From Gammaproteobacteria bacterium (lineage in GTDB: Bacteria; Pseudomonadota; Gammaproteobacteria; Arenicellales; Spongiicolonaceae): a stretch of DNA of 11,992 nucleotides. The notes under the pieces were generated by a model that saw only the letters and a program-made list of their open reading frames with translations, had not been told where the DNA came from and did not search any database. The position numbers and the translations under genes are program-made. The stretch spans positions 1 through 11,992 of the forward strand of contig RKSH01000233.1 of NCBI GenBank assembly GCA_007570945.1. Reading direction: 5' to 3'. This document shows positions 7,850-11,992 of the stretch, in pieces (position 1 is the stretch's first letter; each line of letters opens with the position of its first letter).

Positions 7850-8865
7850 CCTGGGGGCGGTGGCCGGCGCGGGTGCGGGAGCGGCTGGCGCGCGGCGAAA
7901 ACGTGGCGGTGGTCACGGTGCTGAACATCGCCGGCTCGGCGCCGCGCAGCGCCGGGGCGCGCATGATTGTGGGCGCAGACTCGGCGGACGGCACCATCGG
8001 CGGCGGCAATCTTGAATTTGCGGCGGCCGCCCTGGCGCGGCAACTGCTGGCCGATGTTGAGCACGGCCGCCAGCAACGGGAACATTACGGCCTGGGGCCT
8101 TGGCTTATGCAATGCTGCGGCGGCGCGGTGGATTTGATGGTGGAAACCTTCACCACCGCGCCGGCCTGGTTGCAGGCGGCGGTGGACGCGCCGCAGGATT
8201 CGCTGCTGCTTGGCGAGTTGCGCGGCGACGGGGAAAAGAAAACGGTGTTTGCAGCCGGCGCGCCGCCAATCGAACTCAGCGCCGAGGATTACCGCGGCCT
8301 GCCGAAAATATTGCGGCGCGGCGGCGGCGATTATTTTCTCGAGCATCTGGCGCCGCGGCAGACGCCGCTGTGGCTGTTCGGCGCCGGGCATGTGGGCAAG
8401 GCGGTGGTGAACGCGCTGGCGCCGCTGCCGTTCACCATCACTTGGCTGGACAGCCGCGCCGGCATGTTTCCGCATGCGCTGCCGTCCACCGTCACCAAAC
8501 TTTGCACCGGGGATTTGCCGGCGGCGGCAAAAAAAATTCCACCCGATGCATTCGCGCTGGTGATGACCCACAGCCATCCGCTGGACGAGGACATCTGCGC
8601 GCAACTGTTGCAGGGCAAGACCGCGTGGCTTGGCCTAATCGGCTCGCGCACCAAGCAGCGCCGCTTTGCAAGCCGCCTGAAAAAACGCGGCATTCCCGAA
8701 AGCAAAGTGCAGAGCCTCACCTGCCCCATCGGCCTCCCCGGCATCAGCGACAAAACCCCGGCCGCCATCGCCCTGTCGGTGGCGGCGCAACTGCTGATGG
8801 AGCGGGAAAAGTCGGCGGGCGCGGTTGCCGATGGCGCGGAAAAATTCACCCGCGCGGCGCGCTGA
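7846..8865 (+). CDS. xdhC: XdhC, molybdenum-cofactor maturation and insertion protein
   Basis: This 339-aa protein matches the XdhC accessory family that binds the molybdenum cofactor, supports its sulfuration and delivers it to XdhB. It is not part of the mature enzyme. The N-terminal XdhC/CoxI domain covers about residues 10-100 and contains GTIGGGNLE near 49 and the cysteine motif CCGG (90-93). The C-terminal Rossmann-type domain starts at about 173 with LFGAGHVGKA (177-186), then THSHPLDED (241-249), GLIGSRTKQRRF (263-274) and PIGLPGISDKTPAAIALS (294-311). The ATG overlaps the xdhB stop by 4 bp. It is the last gene of the purine operon; the following 138 bp contain a promoter for a different function. 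Confidence 0.94.
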   Translation: MTWGRWPARVRERLARGENVAVVTVLNIAGSAPRSAGARMIVGADSADGTIGGGNLEFAAAALARQLLADVEHGRQQREHYGLGPWLMQCCGGAVDLMVETFTTAPAWLQAAVDAPQDSLLLGELRGDGEKKTVFAAGAPPIELSAEDYRGLPKILRRGGGDYFLEHLAPRQTPLWLFGAGHVGKAVVNALAPLPFTITWLDSRAGMFPHALPSTVTKLCTGDLPAAAKKIPPDAFALVMTHSHPLDEDICAQLLQGKTAWLGLIGSRTKQRRFASRLKKRGIPESKVQSLTCPIGLPGISDKTPAAIALSVAAQLLMEREKSAGAVADGAEKFTRAAR

Positions 8866-8893
8866 GAAAAATTTGCACATTCACCCGCAAACC

Positions 8894-8942
8894 TTGGGGA
8901 AAAACGGCGCGCAACTTAACAGGGAAGAACATTTTTCCACAA
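8894..8942. repeat. Imperfect inverted repeat after xdhC
   Basis: The left arm TTGGGGAAAAA (8894-8904) pairs with the right arm TTTTTCCACAA (8932-8942) at 10 of 11 positions: 7 bp next to the loop, one mismatch, then 3 bp. The loop is 27 nt. It lies between the xdhC stop and the iron-transport promoter. The structure could mark the 3' end of the xdh transcript or be an operator. It lacks the tight GC stem and trailing T run of a typical intrinsic terminator. Confidence 0.35.
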
Positions 8943-8969
8943 AACTTTTAAGGTATGAAGAAAAATCAA

Positions 8970-8997
8970 TTGACAGACTTGCCTCCCGCCGCACAAT
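8970..8997 (+). promoter_or_regulatory. Sigma70-like promoter of the iron-uptake operon
   Basis: A perfect TTGACA (8970-8975) is followed after 16 bp by CACAAT (8992-8997), which keeps four of six -10 consensus bases, including A2 and T6. The predicted first transcribed base is about 9003-9005, i.e. the A of the ATG at 9004. An alternative, weaker -10 (TATGAA, 8954-8959) has no good -35. No Fur-box-like palindrome was recognised in 8866-9003. Confidence 0.55.
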
Positions 8998-9003
8998 GAA
9001 AAA

Positions 9004-10020
9004 ATGAACGCCAAAAAACTTTGTCTCGCGCTCGGCGTTTTTCTTCTTCCGCTTCACGCCGGCGCCGCCGCCGGGGAGGAAGTCAACGTGTACTCCCACC
9101 GCCAGCCTTTTCTGGTGCAGCCGCTGTTTGACGTGTTCACCGAACAAACCGGCGTCAAGGTCAACACCGTATTCGCCCGGAAAGGCCTGGTGGAACGCCT
9201 CAAGCGGGAGGGCGCCAACAGCCCGGCCGATGTGATTCTCACGGTGGACATCAGCCGCCTGGCCGAATCGGCCGAGGCCGGGGTGACGCAGGCGGTGCGC
9301 TCGCGGAAGTTGCGCCGCAACATTCCCCGGGCCTACCGCGACCCGCGCCGCCACTGGTTCGGCCTCACCACCCGCGGCCGCATCATCGCCGCCTCCAAAG
9401 AGCGCGTGCAGCCCGGGGAAATCACCCGCTACGAAGATCTCGCGCTGCCGAAATGGCGCGGGCGGGTGTGCACGCGCTCCGGCAAGCACATTTACATGGT
9501 CGCCCTCACCGCATCAATCACCGCCCACCACGGCCGCGACGGCGCGCGCCAATGGCTGGCCGGATTAAAAAACAACCTGGCGCGCAAACCCCAGGGCAAC
9601 GACCGCGCGCAGGTCAAGGCAATCCGCGACGGCGTGTGCGATGTGGCGGTGATTAACACCTACTACATGGGCAAGATGCTCAGCGACCCCAGGCAGGTTT
9701 CCTGGGCCGAGTCGGTGTTCATGATTTTCCCCAACCAGGACGGCCGCGGCGTTCATGTTAATGTGAGCGGCATGGCCATGACCCGTTCCGCCCCCAACCG
9801 CGCCAACGCGCTGCGCCTGATGGAGTTTTTGTCCGGCGCCGTGGCGCAGCAGATTTACGCCGAGCAAAACCACGAATACCCGGTCAAGAAATCCACCCCG
9901 CTGTCCGGCCTGGTCTCATCCTGGGGCGAGTTTAAGTCCGACGAACTGGCGCTGGCGCGCATCGCCGAATTGCGCGGCGAGGCCTCCAAACTTGCCGACG
10001 AGGTTGGCTACGACAATTAA
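9004..10020 (+). CDS. fbpA: Fe(3+) ABC transporter periplasmic substrate-binding protein (FutA/FbpA family)
   Basis: The 338-aa protein begins with a signal peptide: MNAKK, a hydrophobic stretch to about residue 17, then a likely cleavage site near residues 20-24 before EEVNVYSHRQ. The mature part is a class of iron-binding protein with EVNVYSHRQPFLVQPLF at the start of the first lobe. The metal-ligand tyrosines are Y30, Y164 (GKHIYM) and the paired Y220/Y221 (VINTYYMGKM). The 56-residue gap between Y164 and Y220 matches what I recall for FutA1. It would capture ferric iron in the periplasm and hand it to the permease encoded next. The start is fixed: an in-frame stop at 8971-8973 and no other start codon leave only ATG 9004. 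No Shine-Dalgarno is visible, and the promoter appears to start transcription at or beside that ATG. Another trivalent-metal or iron-chelate ligand cannot be excluded. Confidence 0.88.
   Translation: MNAKKLCLALGVFLLPLHAGAAAGEEVNVYSHRQPFLVQPLFDVFTEQTGVKVNTVFARKGLVERLKREGANSPADVILTVDISRLAESAEAGVTQAVRSRKLRRNIPRAYRDPRRHWFGLTTRGRIIAASKERVQPGEITRYEDLALPKWRGRVCTRSGKHIYMVALTASITAHHGRDGARQWLAGLKNNLARKPQGNDRAQVKAIRDGVCDVAVINTYYMGKMLSDPRQVSWAESVFMIFPNQDGRGVHVNVSGMAMTRSAPNRANALRLMEFLSGAVAQQIYAEQNHEYPVKKSTPLSGLVSSWGEFKSDELALARIAELRGEASKLADEVGYDN
9979..9982 (+). promoter_or_regulatory. Ribosome binding site for the iron permease (TTG start)
   Basis: GAGG, within GGCGAGG, lies 9 nt before the TTG at 9992 and inside the end of the binding-protein gene. 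It is the main support for choosing TTG 9992 over the later TTG at 10004, which has a purine run too close to it. Confidence 0.45.
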
Positions 10021-11758
10021 ATCCCTGCTGCGCCGCGCCGCGCCCGGGTTCACTGGCGGCGCCGGCCCGGCCCCGGCCGCCAGCCGCCGCCTGTGGTGGT
10101 GGACTCTGCTGGCGTTGCTGTGCCTGCCGGTGCTGGCGCCGGTACTTTCGGTGGTGCTGCTGTCGTTTTTTCCCGACGGTGAGGACGGCATCTGGCATCA
10201 CCTGTACTCCACCGTCCTCGGCGGCTACATCTTCAACACCGTCGCGCTCATGGCCGGCGTCGGCGTGGGCGTGTTCTGCATCGGCGCCGGCACCGCCTGG
10301 CTGGTGACCATGTATTCCTTCCCCGGCCGCGCCGTGTTTGAGTGGTGCCTGCTGCTGCCGCTGGCGGTGCCGGCCTACCTGATGGCCTACTGCTTCACCG
10401 ACCTGCTGGAATTTTCCGGGCCGGTGCAGGTTTTTCTGCGCGGCATTTTCGGCTGGAGCAGCGCGCGCGACTACTGGTTTCCCGACATCCGCACCCTGCC
10501 CGGCGCGGTGGCGGTGATGAGTCTGGTGTTGTACCCATATGTTTACCTGATGGCGCGGCTGGGTTTTCTGGAGTTGTCGTCCAACTTGCTGGAGTCGGCG
10601 CGCACCCTCGGCTACGGCGCGGCCGGGGCCTTTTACAAAGTCGCCCTGCCGCTGGCGCGCCCGGCCATCGCCGTGGGCATCGCGCTGGTGTGCATGGAGA
10701 CGCTCAACGACTACGGCACCGTGGACCACTTCGCCGTCGCCACCCTGTCGCGCGGGGTGTTTGATGTGTGGCTCAACATGGGCAGCCTGGGCGGCGCGGC
10801 ACAATTGTCATCGGCCATGTTGGTGTTCGCCGTTCTGTTGGTGGCGGTGGAAAGAGCCGCCCGCCGCCGCCGCCGCTACGACCAGGACCACCACCGCTTC
10901 AAGCCCCTCACCCGCCAGCCCCTGCGCGGCGGCCGCGCCTTTCTCGCCACCGCCGCCTGCGCGCTGCCGGTGGCGGCCGGTTTTGTCCTGCCCGGCGCGC
11001 TGCTTTTGCATTACGCCGTCGGCTACTGGGATTCGTCGCGCGCCGGCCGGTTTCTGGAATTCGCCGCCAACAGCATCCTCCTGTCCACCCTCGCCGCCCT
11101 CACCGCCGTTTTGTTCGCGCTGTTCATCGCCTACGCCCGCCGCCTGTGCCGCAACCCCACCAGCAACGCCTTGGCCAGCCTCACCGCCGGCGGCTACGCG
11201 CTGCCCGGCGCCATGTTGGCCATCGGCGTCCTCATTCCGCTGTCGTGGCTCGACAACCGCGTGGACGCCTGGGCCGAGGCCAACCTCGGCATCGACACCG
11301 GCCTCCTGCTGAGCGGCACCCTGGCCGCGCTGGTGCTGGCTTTCGTCGCGCGGTTTTTGGCCGTGGCCTCAGGCGCCGTGGAGGCCAGTTTGACCCGCAT
11401 CACGCCCAACATGGAGCACGCCGCCCGCTCCATGGGCTACCCGCCGCTCAAGGTGCTGCGCAAGTTTCACCTGCCGGCCATTCGCGGCGGGCTGTGGGCC
11501 GGGCTGCTGCTGGTTTTTGTGGACGGCATGAAAGAGTTGCCCATGACCCTCCTGCTGCGCCCGTTTAACTTTGAGACTCTGTCCACTTTCGTCTACCAAT
11601 ACGCATCCAGCGAACTGCTGGAGGAATGCGCCGCCGGCGGCCTTTTAATCCTCGCCGCCGGCCTGATTCCCGTCATTCTGCTGAGCCGCGCCCTCACCAC
11701 CGGCGCCCGCGGCGGCCGGCGGGTGGCGCGGGAGCCGGTGGTGGTGGAATATATTTGA
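9992..11758 (+). CDS. fbpB: Fe(3+) ABC transporter permease, fused two-module (FbpB/FutB type)
   Basis: The 588-aa inner-membrane protein consists of two tandem binding-protein-dependent permease modules. I count about twelve hydrophobic segments: near residues 34-60, 75-100, 115-140, 169-192, 223-245 and 272-287 in the first half; near 316-342, 356-381, 395-419, 436-460, 499-521 and 546-567 in the second. Each half carries the EAA loop that contacts the ATPase: ESARTLGYG...LPLARP at about 201-224, and EHAARSMGYPP...LPAIRGG at about 475-500. An arginine-rich cytoplasmic linker (288-315) joins the halves. This layout is typical of ferric-iron FbpB/SfuB permeases. The frame overlaps the binding-protein gene by 29 bp, and the first usable start is TTG at 9992; TTG 10004 would give a protein 4 aa shorter. 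No ATPase gene follows in the visible sequence. Confidence 0.9.
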   Translation: MPTRLATTIKSLLRRAAPGFTGGAGPAPAASRRLWWWTLLALLCLPVLAPVLSVVLLSFFPDGEDGIWHHLYSTVLGGYIFNTVALMAGVGVGVFCIGAGTAWLVTMYSFPGRAVFEWCLLLPLAVPAYLMAYCFTDLLEFSGPVQVFLRGIFGWSSARDYWFPDIRTLPGAVAVMSLVLYPYVYLMARLGFLELSSNLLESARTLGYGAAGAFYKVALPLARPAIAVGIALVCMETLNDYGTVDHFAVATLSRGVFDVWLNMGSLGGAAQLSSAMLVFAVLLVAVERAARRRRRYDQDHHRFKPLTRQPLRGGRAFLATAACALPVAAGFVLPGALLLHYAVGYWDSSRAGRFLEFAANSILLSTLAALTAVLFALFIAYARRLCRNPTSNALASLTAGGYALPGAMLAIGVLIPLSWLDNRVDAWAEANLGIDTGLLLSGTLAALVLAFVARFLAVASGAVEASLTRITPNMEHAARSMGYPPLKVLRKFHLPAIRGGLWAGLLLVFVDGMKELPMTLLLRPFNFETLSTFVYQYASSELLEECAAGGLLILAAGLIPVILLSRALTTGARGGRRVAREPVVVEYI

Positions 11759-11769
11759 CCGCCGCCATG

Positions 11770-11778
11770 TGCTACACT
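11770..11778 (+). promoter_or_regulatory. Extended -10 promoter before the last gene
   Basis: TGCTACACT fits TGnTAnnnT and is nearly identical to the element before uraH. It begins 12 bp after the permease stop codon and implies a leader of about 33 nt. TTGACC at 11755-11760 is only 12 bp upstream of the hexamer, too close to act as its -35. Confidence 0.45.
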
Positions 11779-11804
11779 CCCCGCCAACATCAACCTGCGC
11801 CCTC

Positions 11805-11809
11805 GGAGG
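11805..11809 (+). promoter_or_regulatory. Strong Shine-Dalgarno of the last gene
   Basis: GGAGG stands 8 nt before the ATG at 11818. It is the strongest ribosome site seen in the window and supports the reading frame that follows. Confidence 0.65.
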
Positions 11810-11817
11810 CCTCTGTC

Positions 11818-11992
11818 ATGAAAACCCCGCAATTCCCGCAATCCCTGCGCGCTTGCGCTCGTCGCGTTTGCGCCATCATCGCCAACCCTACCTTCATCGC
11901 CAACCCCACCCTCACCGGCGCCCGCGTCCTCGGCGGCGTGCGCGCCTTTATCGCCAACCTCACCGCCCACCCGGCCCATGCCATGCACACCA
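11818..11992 (+). CDS. Unrecognised gene, 5' part, with a six-residue repeat
   Basis: An open frame begins at ATG 11818 and runs off the end of the window after 58 codons. Support for it is the extended -10 at 11770, the GGAGG at 11805 and a codon choice rich in C or G at third positions, like its neighbours. The visible protein starts MKTPQFPQSLRACARRV, is basic and free of long hydrophobic runs at first, and then reads through units IANPTF, IANPTL, TGARVL, GGVRAF, IANLTA, which keep a six-residue spacing. I do not recognise a family. It has its own promoter, so it is probably not part of the iron operon and is not the missing transporter ATPase, whose Walker A motif would be expected around residues 35-45 and is not there. 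Confidence 0.5.
   Translation, partial: MKTPQFPQSLRACARRVCAIIANPTFIANPTLTGARVLGGVRAFIANLTAHPAHAMHT
11878..11964 (+). repeat. 18-bp in-frame repeat units
   Basis: ATCGCCAACCCTACCTTC (11878-11895) is followed directly by ATCGCCAACCCCACCCTC (11896-11913), identical at 16 of 18 positions. After exactly 36 bp a third, shorter copy ATCGCCAACCTCACC occurs at 11950-11964, still in the 18-bp register. The units encode IANPTF, IANPTL and IANLT. Confidence 0.7.

Noticed and set aside
7594..8604. 336-aa open frame on the minus strand opposite xdhB/xdhC
   Set aside because: It is an antisense shadow spanning two coupled genes; its composition is biased and has no recognisable motif.
8866..8930. Intrinsic terminator after xdhC
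   Set aside because: No compact GC-rich hairpin followed by a T run was found; the only pairing seen is the long-loop inverted repeat reported above.
8933..8941. DnaA-box-like TTTTCCACA
   Set aside because: A single match to TTWTNCACA without a cluster of boxes, AT-rich unwinding element or replication genes does not suggest an origin; it is also part of the inverted repeat arm.
8825..9007. 60-aa open frame bridging xdhC and the iron operon
   Set aside because: It starts inside xdhC in another frame, has no ribosome site, and runs through the inverted repeat and promoter.

Overview
This window comes from a GC-rich, densely coded bacterial chromosome. The gene content (SoeA/SoeB-type sulfite dehydrogenase subunits, XdhABC with a hydroxyisourate hydrolase, and a FutA/FbpA-like ferric-iron transporter with a fused permease) fits a proteobacterium, most likely a sulfur-oxidising gamma- or betaproteobacterium. 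No rRNA or marker gene is present, so this assignment is an inference. No mobile element, tRNA, CRISPR array or prophage gene was seen.

Layout. (1) Positions 1-3638, minus strand: a molybdenum/iron-sulfur oxidoreductase operon with soeA (968 aa, bis-MGD catalytic subunit), soeB directly after it (218 aa, four [4Fe-4S] clusters), and possibly the first codons of a third gene leaving the window at base 1. (2) Positions 3639-3730: a 92-bp divergent promoter region. (3) Positions 3731-8865, plus strand: a tightly coupled purine-oxidation operon uraH-xdhA-xdhB-xdhC. (4) Positions 8866-9003: a 138-bp AT-richer intergenic region with an imperfect inverted repeat and a good sigma70-like promoter that sits almost on the next start codon. 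(5) Positions 9004-11758: a two-gene ferric-iron uptake operon, a periplasmic binding protein followed by a two-module permease that overlaps it by 29 bp and probably starts at TTG. No ATPase gene is in view. (6) Positions 11759-11992: a promoter with an extended -10, a strong Shine-Dalgarno and the first 58 codons of an unrecognised gene built partly on an 18-bp repeat.

How the parts work together. SoeAB would oxidise sulfite to sulfate in the cytoplasm and pass electrons towards the quinone pool through a membrane subunit that is not visible here. XdhAB, with its cofactor-maturation protein XdhC, would oxidise hypoxanthine and xanthine to urate. UraH acts one step after urate oxidase, which is absent from the window. 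The two operons are head to head, and both encode molybdenum enzymes rich in iron-sulfur clusters. The iron importer next door is functionally compatible, but I see no shared regulatory site that links them.

I do not see a clear new biological system here. The items most worth a second look are the apparently leaderless iron-binding-protein transcript, the 18-bp-periodic unrecognised gene at the 3' end, the repeated extended -10 motif, the inverted repeat after xdhC, and the divergent arrangement of two molybdoenzyme operons.
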